A program made the translations under genes and the position numbers. A model generated the notes under the pieces. It saw only the letters and a program-made list of their open reading frames with translations. It was not told the origin of the DNA and did not search any database. A stretch of DNA of 64,000 nucleotides, from the NCBI GenBank assembly GCA_040401595.1, contig JBBAOE010000008.1:1-64000 (forward strand). The letters run 5' to 3'. Source of the stretch: RFPW01 sp040401595. Its GTDB lineage: Bacteria; Pseudomonadota; Gammaproteobacteria; Burkholderiales; Burkholderiaceae_E. Position 1 is the stretch's first letter; each line of letters starts with the position of its first letter. Below are positions 54,962 through 62,975 of the stretch, piece after piece.

Positions 54962-55885
54962 TTATTTATGAGCGGTCCAACTCGCGATCCCCGCCAGTAT
55001 TTCCGGCATCCGGGCGCGGGCGGAGCGTTCTCCCTCAGCGATGACGGCCTCCCGGCCCCGAAAATCGATCGAGGATCGATCACCGATCGCGGGGCGAATC
55101 ACCGCATCGGCGTCCCGCAGTTCAGCCAGCGCCAGATGCTGTCCCATAATGGTAAACGTTTGCATCAATACGTCGGGCAGCGACTCCGTGCGCTGGGTCT
55201 TCGGGTTGGTCGAAATATCAACGCCGATCACATACTGAGCCCCCAATCGACGACACACGCGAACGGGAACGGGTGAGGCAAGACCTCCATCCACGTATTC
55301 ACGACCATCGATGGTGACGGGATCGAACACCATGGGAACGGCGGCTGAGGCCCGCACGGCCTGTCCAACATCCCCGGTCGTGATCACCAGCAGTCGCCCA
55401 TCGTTCAGGTCGGTTGCGGTCGCTGCAAAACGGCGCGGCAGGTTTTCGATTAACCGCCCGCCCACCGAGCGGTTGACGAAGTCCTGAATACGGCGCCCCC
55501 GCAGGAGTGCGCGACTGGTGATCGACCACTCGCCGAAGGTGGATTCTTCGGTATTGAGCGCGACCTTTCGCAACTGGGCGGCATCCAGTCCGCCTGCATA
55601 GAGCGCACCGACCAGACTCCCGGCACTGGTTCCGACGATCAGATCCGGCATAATCCGGGCCTCTTCAAGGGCAGCGAGCACGCCGATGTGTGCAAAGCCC
55701 CGTGCCGCCCCGCCTCCCAATGCCAGACCAATGCGCGGGCGCACCGCCACCGATGCGGCGGGTGCCGGCGATTCCGGGCGACCATCGCCCGTGCGGGTTG
55801 CACAACCGGCCACCCACAAACCTGTGGAGGCGGCGATCAAACCACTCAGGCGGCGGCGGACGGGTTGGAGGGAATCCGAATTCAC
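54962..55885 (-). CDS. Patatin-like phospholipase, lipoprotein, RssA-like
   Basis: 307 residues from a GTG at 55885. The lipobox WVAGC (Cys28) predicts a lipid-anchored envelope protein. The patatin domain runs from about residue 50 to the end: oxyanion motif GGGAARG (about 58-63), nucleophile GTSAG (Ser87) and catalytic Asp in the DGG motif (YVDGGL). This gives a complete Ser-Asp dyad, so the enzyme should be an active lipid acyl hydrolase. It heads the minus-strand string with prpE and diverges from the iron-binding-protein gene, sharing a 70-bp upstream region. The length is normal for single-domain bacterial patatins. Confidence 0.93.
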   Translation of the reverse strand: MNSDSLQPVRRRLSGLIAASTGLWVAGCATRTGDGRPESPAPAASVAVRPRIGLALGGGAARGFAHIGVLAALEEARIMPDLIVGTSAGSLVGALYAGGLDAAQLRKVALNTEESTFGEWSITSRALLRGRRIQDFVNRSVGGRLIENLPRRFAATATDLNDGRLLVITTGDVGQAVRASAAVPMVFDPVTIDGREYVDGGLASPVPVRVCRRLGAQYVIGVDISTNPKTQRTESLPDVLMQTFTIMGQHLALAELRDADAVIRPAIGDRSSIDFRGREAVIAEGERSARARMPEILAGIASWTAHK

Positions 55886-55949
55886 CGCCGAATTCTACCC
55901 AGTCAAGTCCAAGACAACAGGGTGTGGGTCGTAAACGCCGAATCCTAGG

Positions 55950-55978
55950 TTGTAAATGAGAATGATTCGCGTTAAGAT
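55950..55978 (+). promoter_or_regulatory. Promoter with Fur box ahead of the iron-binding protein gene
   Basis: TTGTAA (55950-55955), 17 bases, TAAGAT (55973-55978) is a reasonable sigma-70 promoter. The spacer contains TGAGAATGATTCGCG (from 55957), which agrees with the Fur 7-1-7 consensus TGATAATnATTATCA at about 11 of 15 positions; the left arm TGAGAATGATT is nearly perfect. A Fur repressor there would block the promoter. The site overlaps the first ATG codons of the frame (55956, 55962), which argues that translation really starts further downstream. Confidence 0.72.
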
Positions 55979-56009
55979 TCTCCATCCATTCCACTTGTCT
56001 GATCCGTTC

Positions 56010-57134
56010 ATGATCCGCTCCGTTCTGTTCAACCAAGCCGCCTCTGGGGTCACGTTGCGCGCCACCGTGTCTGCGCTCCGCACCTCGCGGTGGTCGCGGC
56101 GACTGAGCCTTTCGCTCCTGCTCCTTGCGGCGATCCCGCCTGGGATGCGCTGCGTCAGCGCTCAAGAGGCGGTGCTCAACCTCTACTCCGCTCGCCACTA
56201 TCAGACCGACGAGGCGCTTTACGGCAACTTCACCAAGGCGACCGGCATTCGGGTGCAACGCATTGAGGCTGGCGATGAAGCACTGCTGGCCCGCCTGCGC
56301 AGCGAAGGTCGCAATAGTCCCGCCGACATCATCTTGCTCACCGATGCTTCACGGCTCTGGAAAGCGCAGTCCGAAGGATTATTTCAACCACTGCAATCGG
56401 CCACGCTGGAGCGGCGTATACCGGTCGAGCTCCGAAGCCGTGACACGGGCAAAGGCAGCGAATGGTTTGGTTTTTCCAAACGCGCCCGCATGATCGTCTA
56501 CGACAAGTCGAAAATTCGCCCCGAACAGCTGACCCGTTATGAAGACTTGGCCAACCCAGCGTTCAAGGGGCAGGTCTGCGTGCGCTCTGCCAGCCACCCG
56601 TACATGCTGTCGCTGATCGGGTCCATGATCGAACATCTGGGTGAGACGCAGGCCGAGACCTGGGCGCGAGGCGTGGTGGCAAACCTCGCACGGGTGCCGC
56701 GCGGGGGCGATACCGATCAGATCAAAGGGGTGTCCTCGGGTGAATGCGCGATCGCACTCACCAACAGTTACTACTTCGTGCGCATGCTGCGCTCCAAGGA
56801 CCCAGCGGAACGCGAGAGCGCCCAGAAACTCGGCATCCTCTGGCCCAATCAGGCAACGCGCGGAACCCATGTCAACATCGCAGGGGGCGGCATCGCGCAA
56901 TTCGCACCGCATCGGGACACGGCTGTGCGCTTCCTAGAGTACCTTGCCAGCGACGCTGCGCAGAGCTTCTTCGCCGAAGGCAACAATGAATGGCCAGTGG
57001 TCGCGGGGGTCGCGCTCAACAACCCGGAGCTCGAGGCACTCGGGACATTTAAAGCGGACACACTGCCGGTCGAGCGCATTGGTCAGGCGCAGGGGGCCGC
57101 CCAGCGCTTGATCGATCGCGCCGGCTGGCGCTAG
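56010..57134 (+). CDS. Fe(3+) ABC transporter periplasmic binding protein (FutA/FbpA-like)
   Basis: 374 residues from the ATG at 56010. An ATG at 55956 is in frame but lies inside the promoter and Fur box; a GTG at 56067 is another option. A signal peptide (RRLSLSLLLLAAIPPG..., cleavage near VSA) is followed by the mature start EAVLNLYSARHYQTDEALY. The iron-site Tyr pair is visible in ALTNSYYFVRML, and GGGIAQFAPH and the DTAVRFLEYL helix are typical of the family. It captures ferric iron in the periplasm for an ABC importer. No permease or ATPase gene is adjacent, so it is an orphan receptor here. The Fur site predicts induction under low iron. Confidence 0.93.
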   Translation: MIRSVLFNQAASGVTLRATVSALRTSRWSRRLSLSLLLLAAIPPGMRCVSAQEAVLNLYSARHYQTDEALYGNFTKATGIRVQRIEAGDEALLARLRSEGRNSPADIILLTDASRLWKAQSEGLFQPLQSATLERRIPVELRSRDTGKGSEWFGFSKRARMIVYDKSKIRPEQLTRYEDLANPAFKGQVCVRSASHPYMLSLIGSMIEHLGETQAETWARGVVANLARVPRGGDTDQIKGVSSGECAIALTNSYYFVRMLRSKDPAERESAQKLGILWPNQATRGTHVNIAGGGIAQFAPHRDTAVRFLEYLASDAAQSFFAEGNNEWPVVAGVALNNPELEALGTFKADTLPVERIGQAQGAAQRLIDRAGWR

Positions 57135-57213
57135 GCCTGCCGTGTTCGGGTCAGCCGGAACAGCCGGCTCAGGCTAGCCGGGATGCCCCGATCGGTGCGT
57201 CCCGGCCCAGACC

Positions 57214-57258
57214 ATTCAGAGCGCGGCGATTCAGAGCGCGGCGATTCAGAGCGCGGCG
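57214..57258. repeat. Perfect 15-bp triplication at the 3' end of the RidA gene
   Basis: Three identical copies of ATTCAGAGCGCGGCG lie head to tail. The innermost copy contains the RidA stop codon (TGA at 57248-57246) and the codons for the final Ala-Ala-Leu. The other two copies repeat the same C-terminal codons and stop downstream. The duplication therefore does not alter the protein. Confidence 0.95.
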
Positions 57259-57623
57259 ACCACCTGAATCTCGACCCGGTATTCGGGCCTGGCCAACACG
57301 GCCTGAACGGTCGCACGCGGGGGGGTATGTCCAGCTGGCACCCAGGCGTCCCAGACGGCATTCATGGCCGCGAAGTCAGCGATATCGCGCAAATAAATCG
57401 TCGTCGAGACGATCCGCGTCCGGTCCGTGCCCGCCTCTTCGAGCAACTGATCAATCGCGGCCAGGACCTGCTTGGTTTGACCCCCCGTATCCTCCGTTGG
57501 ATTCGAAGCGACCTGGCCGGCCAGAAAGCAGAGTCCGCCAACGACGGCAGCTTCCGACATGCGTGGCCCGACATGGAGGCGGGTGATGGGCGCGGTGGCG
57601 CCGGATTGTGATTGGCTTCCCAT
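57246..57623 (-). CDS. RidA/YjgF-family protein
   Basis: 125 residues, one complete RidA domain. Landmarks are FLAGQVASNPTEDTGGQTKQ, VSTTIYLRDIADFAAMNAVW, and PPRATVQAVLARPEYRVEIQ, the latter with the conserved Arg and a Glu close to the end. Relatives with these residues hydrolyse reactive enamine/imine intermediates such as 2-aminoacrylate in the cytoplasm. It is the last gene of the ATP-grasp/alpha-E/TatD/ComEC/hydrolase string, with an 8-bp gap after the hydrolase. It converges with the iron-binding protein gene. Confidence 0.94.
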   Translation of the reverse strand: MGSQSQSGATAPITRLHVGPRMSEAAVVGGLCFLAGQVASNPTEDTGGQTKQVLAAIDQLLEEAGTDRTRIVSTTIYLRDIADFAAMNAVWDAWVPAGHTPPRATVQAVLARPEYRVEIQVVAAL

Positions 57624-57631
57624 ACTGACAA

Positions 57632-58591
57632 TTACTCCGAAAGAAAATCAAGAATTGGCGAAATCTGATCTTGGGCGATCAACGTCGGCGCATGTCCAAC
57701 GCCCGCGATCTCGATGACCCGGGCCTTGGGCCCGCGGGCCTTCATCCCGGCACAGGTGTCGGGCGACAAGAGATCCGACAAGGCGCCCCGCAAGACGAGC
57801 GTCGGCGCGACAATGGCATCCCAAAGTGGCCACATGGAATTGGCCTCAGGCTCTGCGCCCGCCACCGCAGCCGCCTGACCACCGGCAGCCCCGACCGCCA
57901 CGGCGGCTGCCGCCGCGGCAGCAGAGCCCTGCGACAACGCCTTGAAGGGGACCGCGATCGCTGGATCGTAATGCGCCGTCCAGGTGCCGTCCGGCAAGGC
58001 CTTGAGATAGGGGCGGGTCAGCTGGTCCCAGCCGGATTCGTCATGCGGACCAAATCCGCTCATCCTGACCCGCAACCAGGCCGCTGCCTCTTCATAGTCC
58101 GTAAAGACGGGAACCACACCGACGTAGGCGGCGATCTGTGCAAGGCCTGACCACTCGAGCCTCGGGCCGATATCGTTCAGGACCAGCCGCCGGATCGGGT
58201 TACCCCCAAGTGCGGCGTAGGTCATCCCAATCAGGCCCCCCATGGAAGTCCCAACCCAGTCCACAGAATCCACACCAAGCCGAGCGACCAAGGTCACGCA
58301 ATCCGAGACGTACTGCGGGACCGAATACAGCATTGGTTCAGTGACACGATCCGAATCGCCGCGCCCAATCATGTCGGGACAAACAACCCGCCAGCCTCGT
58401 TGCGCCATGGCGCGTGCCAGAGAATCAAAGTCGGTCGAACGGCGCGTCAGACCATGCACGCAGACAACGACCGGAGCGGCATCGCGAGATCCGGTCGAGT
58501 CATCGAACCACTCTCGATACGCGATCTGATGCAAACCCCCGGGGTGCGCACAGGTCAGGCGATGAATGTGGGGCTGGAGTTGGGGGCGCAT
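57632..58591 (-). CDS. Alpha/beta hydrolase
   Basis: 319 residues from the ATG at 58591, which has AAGGA seven bases upstream. Open frame continues upstream into comEC without similarity. The elements are VVVCVHGLTRRSTDFDSLA (oxyanion), GRGDSDRV, the nucleophile elbow GTSMGG (Ser), LNDIGPRLEW, a late Asp in ALSDLLSPDT and His in GVGHAPTL. This gives a complete triad in the order typical of esterase/C-C hydrolase-like proteins. The substrate is unknown. An Ala/Gly/Val-rich segment encoded at about 57842-57930 is inserted between the cap and the Asp strand. It follows comEC by 19 bp. Confidence 0.92.
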   Translation of the reverse strand: MRPQLQPHIHRLTCAHPGGLHQIAYREWFDDSTGSRDAAPVVVCVHGLTRRSTDFDSLARAMAQRGWRVVCPDMIGRGDSDRVTEPMLYSVPQYVSDCVTLVARLGVDSVDWVGTSMGGLIGMTYAALGGNPIRRLVLNDIGPRLEWSGLAQIAAYVGVVPVFTDYEEAAAWLRVRMSGFGPHDESGWDQLTRPYLKALPDGTWTAHYDPAIAVPFKALSQGSAAAAAAAVAVGAAGGQAAAVAGAEPEANSMWPLWDAIVAPTLVLRGALSDLLSPDTCAGMKARGPKARVIEIAGVGHAPTLIAQDQISPILDFLSE

Positions 58592-58610
58592 CGGGAGTCC
58601 TTCCAAGGAG

Positions 58611-61178
58611 TCAATCGCGGGAGGCCTCAGATGGTAGTCGATCCGAAGCGCGCCAGGGCTCGGCAACTCGCCAGTATCGGGCCTCATCGACCCGAAAACG
58701 TGAGATTTTGGGCGCAACCCCCGCGCTCAATGCGATCTGGATCGCGCCGTCCCGGTCGGTTCTCAGGATCGGGATGGCGGCCTGCTCGTAGCGCTGCAGC
58801 ACACCCGGATGTGGGTGACGATAGTGGTTGCGCCAGCCCAGCTGGAAGATCGCCTGCCTTGGTGCGACCGCCGCCAGAAACTCCGGGCTTGACGAGGTTT
58901 TACTGCCATGGTGCGGCACGATCAGGACATCCGAACGCAAGCTAGCCGGCCCCAGTCGTTCAACCAGCTCGCGCTCCTGCGGGGCCTCGAGATCTCCGGT
59001 CAACAACACCCGCCCGCCTGGCGCCGTCACTGCCAGAACGCAACTCATCGCGTTGGTGGGCGACCCCGCCGAGCGGGCCGGCTTGGGCGCCGGTGGATCG
59101 GTCGGATGCAAGACTTCGAAGTGCACCCCATCGACCTCCCAGGCCTGCCCCTGGTGGCAGGCTCGCGTATTCGGACGAAGCGGATGATCCGGGGGCAGCG
59201 ATGCGAGCGTTTCGGTGACTTTCAATTCCCGCAAGAGCGTCTGTGCCCCACCAATGTGGTCCTCATCGGCATGTGAAATCACAAGCTTGTCGAGGCGATC
59301 GATGCCGCGGGCTCTCAGGGACGGCAACAGGACCCGGGCACCGGCATCCATTTCTGGGCCCATGCGCGGACCGGTGTCGTAAAGCAAGGTCTGAGTCGCC
59401 GTTTCCAACAGCAACGCACTGCCCTGACCGACGTCATACGCCGTCAACCAGACGACGCCCGGCGCAGGACGTTCTCGCGGCACCGCCATCGCTGGCAACA
59501 GCATCAACGCCCCCACCCACCGCGCAGGAACCGCTCGAGGCGCAAAGAGCCACCCTCCGCCCAGAGCGGCCAGCAACAGCAGGCTCATCGATGGCTGGGC
59601 CATCACAACGGTCGCGAGCGGCCAGGTTGCCATGGGGCCCAACAGATCAAGCAATCGCTCAGTCAACCAGACGGCCGGAACCAGCACGGCAGCCGCGAGC
59701 GCATCAGAGCCGAGGGCCAGCGCAGCGCCCACCAGAGCGGCGGGCGTGATCAGAAACGTGACCACCGGGATTGCGACCAGATTGGCGAGCGGTCCGACCA
59801 CCGAGAAGGATGAGAAAAACCAGACCGAGAGGGGCGCGAGGGCAATCGTCGCCGCCGCCTGCGCCACGGCACCCGCGTGCAGCGTCGGCCTCAGTCGAGC
59901 GAACCAAGACTGCGCGGCCCGGGCCCGCGAATCCTGGGTCCGCTCACGTGCCGTGGGCAGCGTCGGCAGGGACTGACCCGCCCAGATGAGCGTGGCCACC
60001 GCGCAGAAAGAAAGCCAGAAGCCGGTGGACATGACCGCCCAGGGATCGAGCGCAACGACCACCGCGGCCGCAACGGCGAGAACGTCGGCGGTAGCGCGGC
60101 TGCGGCCGGTCGATCCGGCCAATGCGGCTGCCGCCAGCATCCAGAACGTTCTCTGGGCCGGCAGTCCCCAGCCCGCGAGCTGCGCATAGCCAAAAGCGGT
60201 CAAGACCGCTGCCAATCGGACTGCCGTGCGGCGCGACAGCCGCCGAAAAACGCAAGCAGCCAACCATGGCCAGCCGAGCGCGACCCGCATGGCCCAGCCA
60301 CCGAGCGCCGCCAGCATGGTCACATGCATCCCGGAGATGGACATCAGATGGGAGACGCCGGTGCGTTGAAAGAGCAACCAGTCACTGGCCGGAATGGCAT
60401 TTTGGTCACCCACTGCGAGCGCAATCAGAATCGCAGCCGCCCGGCTGCGTTGGTCAAGCTCGGATTTCTCGGCAGCGTCCACCGATCGTTGCGACACACC
60501 GGCTGCATGCCGCATTGCCTGGCGCAGCTGTTCTCGCCAGCCATCGACCGCACCGCGCCATGAACGCGGCCCCGAGGCCAATCGTAGCCCTGACCTGACC
60601 GAGCCAGTCGCGCCGACGCCATCCTCGAGCGCCCGCAGTTCCGCATCGAAGAGGTCTGGGTTCGCCAGAGAATGGGGTGCCCGCAAGCGGACCGTGAAGC
60701 GCCAGACCTCGCCCGGCTGCGGATCCGCCGGCCAGGACTGAAGGGGTTTCAGATTCCAGTACAGGGCCACTTCGCCAGGCATCGGAATCGGACGTTGCGT
60801 CTCCGGGTCCATGCCGTGCAGCGGACGCACGCGCAAGCGGCGATGGGTATCGCTCAGTTGCGGCAAGCCGACGATCTCGCCTTCGAGGCTGAGATCACGA
60901 TCCTCTAGCGCGGGAGATAACCGCTGATCGAGCGCCATCTGGGCGCGCCAACCCGCAGCGCAAAGACCGATGAGTAGCCAAGCCGCCAAAGCCACCATCG
61001 GGCTGGCGCGCCGGATGATCGAGCGGGAATGTGCGGCCTCTGCCCAAACCCGAATTGCGAGTGCAAGTAAGGCCCCCAGGGCGCAAGCGGCCCAAACCGC
61101 AGGGTCTGGCAGGCGCGCGAGTTGATGGACCGCGAAATGTCCAGCCATGAAGGCGATCGCATGGAGCATCGGGGGCAT
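58611..61178 (-). CDS. comEC: ComEC/Rec2-family DNA internalisation protein
   Basis: 855 residues. ComEC forms the inner-membrane channel that carries single-stranded DNA into the cytoplasm during transformation. An N-terminal membrane/DUF4131 part (residues 1-200) is followed by the Competence domain with many helices (about 235-530; SHLMSISGMHVTML is a hallmark). The C-terminal metallo-beta-lactamase-like domain has YDVGQGSALLLET, HADEDHIGG, LLTGDLE and VPHHGSKTSSS. The metal-binding motif is complete, so the nuclease-like domain may be functional. Length and domain order are complete. It lies 21 bp downstream of the TatD-family gene. No other competence genes are in the window. Confidence 0.96.
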   Translation of the reverse strand: MPPMLHAIAFMAGHFAVHQLARLPDPAVWAACALGALLALAIRVWAEAAHSRSIIRRASPMVALAAWLLIGLCAAGWRAQMALDQRLSPALEDRDLSLEGEIVGLPQLSDTHRRLRVRPLHGMDPETQRPIPMPGEVALYWNLKPLQSWPADPQPGEVWRFTVRLRAPHSLANPDLFDAELRALEDGVGATGSVRSGLRLASGPRSWRGAVDGWREQLRQAMRHAAGVSQRSVDAAEKSELDQRSRAAAILIALAVGDQNAIPASDWLLFQRTGVSHLMSISGMHVTMLAALGGWAMRVALGWPWLAACVFRRLSRRTAVRLAAVLTAFGYAQLAGWGLPAQRTFWMLAAAALAGSTGRSRATADVLAVAAAVVVALDPWAVMSTGFWLSFCAVATLIWAGQSLPTLPTARERTQDSRARAAQSWFARLRPTLHAGAVAQAAATIALAPLSVWFFSSFSVVGPLANLVAIPVVTFLITPAALVGAALALGSDALAAAVLVPAVWLTERLLDLLGPMATWPLATVVMAQPSMSLLLLAALGGGWLFAPRAVPARWVGALMLLPAMAVPRERPAPGVVWLTAYDVGQGSALLLETATQTLLYDTGPRMGPEMDAGARVLLPSLRARGIDRLDKLVISHADEDHIGGAQTLLRELKVTETLASLPPDHPLRPNTRACHQGQAWEVDGVHFEVLHPTDPPAPKPARSAGSPTNAMSCVLAVTAPGGRVLLTGDLEAPQERELVERLGPASLRSDVLIVPHHGSKTSSSPEFLAAVAPRQAIFQLGWRNHYRHPHPGVLQRYEQAAIPILRTDRDGAIQIALSAGVAPKISRFRVDEARYWRVAEPWRASDRLPSEASRD

Positions 61179-61187
61179 GCCCGATGC
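61166..61187 (-). promoter_or_regulatory. Hairpin enclosing the comEC start codon
   Basis: GCATCGGG (61166-61173) and CCCGATGC (61180-61187) form a perfect 8-bp stem. The six-base loop holds the comEC ATG. No clear Shine-Dalgarno sequence precedes it. In mRNA this could dampen initiation or make it depend on translation of the upstream tatD gene. This is a structural observation, not a known element. Confidence 0.35.
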
Positions 61188-61199
61188 TTGCCCACCACA

Positions 61200-62006
61200 T
61201 CAGCCTGCGCAATCAGCCTGAAGTCTGCCAAGGCGCGGCAAGACCCGACGAGCTGTCTGGCCGGTCCCCTCGATCACGCTGGCAAGCGGGGCCACCCGCA
61301 AGGCCGCGAGTACTTCGGCAATGCGGGGCAGTTCACCCGGCGTATTGCGTTGCCCACGGCACCAGATCGGGGCGATGTCGGGTGCATCCGTCTCCAGCAC
61401 CAGCGCCGCCAGCGGAAGTTCGCTCGCCAGCGCCCGGATGCGCAGGGCCCTGGGGTCGGTCATGGCACCGCCGATCCCCAGCGCAAAGCCAAGACTGGTG
61501 TAGGCATTTGCCTGTTGCAGACTCCCATTGAATGCGTGCGCAATGCCACCGCAAACACGGTGCTTGCGCAGACTCCCCAGAATTGGATCCTGGGCACGGC
61601 GGACATGCAGAATGACCGGCAACTCAAACGCACTGGCCATGCGCAACTGCGCCTCCAAAAAACGCTGCTGGCGGACCCGATCCAGTCCCGGAACAAAATG
61701 GTCGAGGCCGATTTCACCCACCGCCACCAACCGCGGATCGTCTCGGGACGCTTCGAGGGCCTCGCGCAGGCGCTCCAGATCCGAATCCAGCGCTCGGTCC
61801 ACATACATCGGATGGATCCCCAGGGCATACGCCCCCCCTGGGACCCGATGCGCGAGTGCCCGGACGGTTGCGAAATTCGCGGCCTCGACCGCTGGAATCA
61901 CGATCCCGGCCACCCCAGCCCGTTGGGCCTGGTCAATGACGACATCCCGGTCCGAATCAAATTCAGCGGCGTCGAGATGACAATGCGTATCGATCAGCAC
62001 GCGCAA
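61200..62006 (-). CDS. TatD-family metal-dependent hydrolase (DNase-like)
   Basis: 268 residues. The metal ligands of the amidohydrolase fold are in place: DTHCHLD at the N-terminus, GEIGLD (Glu), the PVILHVRRAQD and GIAHAFNGS histidines, and ETDAPD. TatD-type proteins are 3'-5' exonucleases or quality-control hydrolases in the cytoplasm. There is no ATG: the start is TTG at 62006 or GTG at 62000, only 3 bp after the alpha-E stop, which points to coupled translation. The length is normal (about 260). Confidence 0.94.
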   Translation of the reverse strand: MRVLIDTHCHLDAAEFDSDRDVVIDQAQRAGVAGIVIPAVEAANFATVRALAHRVPGGAYALGIHPMYVDRALDSDLERLREALEASRDDPRLVAVGEIGLDHFVPGLDRVRQQRFLEAQLRMASAFELPVILHVRRAQDPILGSLRKHRVCGGIAHAFNGSLQQANAYTSLGFALGIGGAMTDPRALRIRALASELPLAALVLETDAPDIAPIWCRGQRNTPGELPRIAEVLAALRVAPLASVIEGTGQTARRVLPRLGRLQADCAG

Positions 62007-62009
62007 CCG

Positions 62010-62975
62010 CTACTGCGTCTGGACCTGCTCATCGGTATCAATGGGAACCAGGAAATCGTCCGCAATTCGTAACCCCAGAGCAGCCACCCGGGCGAGGAAG
62101 CCCGTCAACCAGACGTGCAAGCCGCCTTCCAGAATGTCCTCAATCCGTCCGTATCGCAATTCAGCCCGCAACAAACCGGCCTGACGCCGGGTTTCGCGCG
62201 AACGGTCGTCGCCCACCAGATCCAGATTCAAACAAACTTCGTCGATCGAGGCGCATAGCGACCGAGGCATGTCTGAGCGAAGAATCAACAGCTCAGCGAC
62301 CCGCTCTGGCGTGATGACATCGGAATACGCTTTGCGATAGATCTCAAACGCAGAACAGGATCGGAGCACAGCCGCCCAGTGGTAGTAGTCATCGCGCGCC
62401 ATCGACAAGGCTGCGGTGCGACTGCCGTGGAAGCGCACATCGAGCAAGCGGGCCGTATTGTCAGCCCGTTCGAGGAAGGTTCCCATCCGGGTGAAATGCA
62501 GGGCCTCATCACGCAACATGGTTCCGATGGTCACGCCACGCGAAAGATGCGACCGGAACTTGACCCAGTCAAAGAATTGCACCGGATCGCGCTCTGGCAA
62601 CCGCTCGTCAAGCAGACGCTGAATATCCAGCCAGGTTAGGTTGTGCGTCTCGAAGACTTCGGTGGTGAGACTGCCGCGCACAGCCCGCGCGTTCTCTCGC
62701 GCCGCGAAGATACAGCTGACGATACTCGAAGGGTTCGATCGATCGCGAATCATGAATTGCAGGACCGCGTCACCCGTGGCGGTGGCATGCCGCTCCTCGA
62801 ACGCCGGCATCAGTTCGAACATTTCGAGCGTGCCTCGCCAGCCCGCTTCGATCATCGCCACCGGCTGCGGCAGCAGCGATCGTTGAACATTGACGTCGAG
62901 GATACGGGCTGTATTTTCTGCCCGCTCGGTATAGCGGGCCATCCAGAAGAGATGGTCTGCAGTGCGACTGAGCAT
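62010..62975 (-). CDS. Alpha-E domain protein
   Basis: 321 residues from the ATG at 62975, which overlaps the stop of the ATP-grasp gene (TGATG). Characteristic helices are MLSRTADHLFWMARYTERAE, TARILDVN, FETHNLTWLDIQ and FTRMGTFLERADNTARLLDV. Alpha-E proteins nearly always accompany circularly permuted ATP-grasp genes and are thought to take part in peptide or polyamine modification. The exact product is not known. No signal peptide is seen. Confidence 0.93.
   Translation of the reverse strand: MLSRTADHLFWMARYTERAENTARILDVNVQRSLLPQPVAMIEAGWRGTLEMFELMPAFEERHATATGDAVLQFMIRDRSNPSSIVSCIFAARENARAVRGSLTTEVFETHNLTWLDIQRLLDERLPERDPVQFFDWVKFRSHLSRGVTIGTMLRDEALHFTRMGTFLERADNTARLLDVRFHGSRTAALSMARDDYYHWAAVLRSCSAFEIYRKAYSDVITPERVAELLILRSDMPRSLCASIDEVCLNLDLVGDDRSRETRRQAGLLRAELRYGRIEDILEGGLHVWLTGFLARVAALGLRIADDFLVPIDTDEQVQTQ

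Noticed and set aside
57150..57180. CCGGCT/AGCCGG hairpin after the iron-binding protein gene as a terminator
   Set aside because: The stem is only 6 bp and no T run follows on either strand.
57214..57258. CRISPR-like repeat
   Set aside because: Copies are directly adjacent without spacers and lie within the end of a gene; this is a short tandem duplication.
61122..62072. 316-codon plus-strand frame opposite tatD
   Set aside because: The TatD motifs on the minus strand are complete; the plus frame has shadow composition and covers two gene boundaries.
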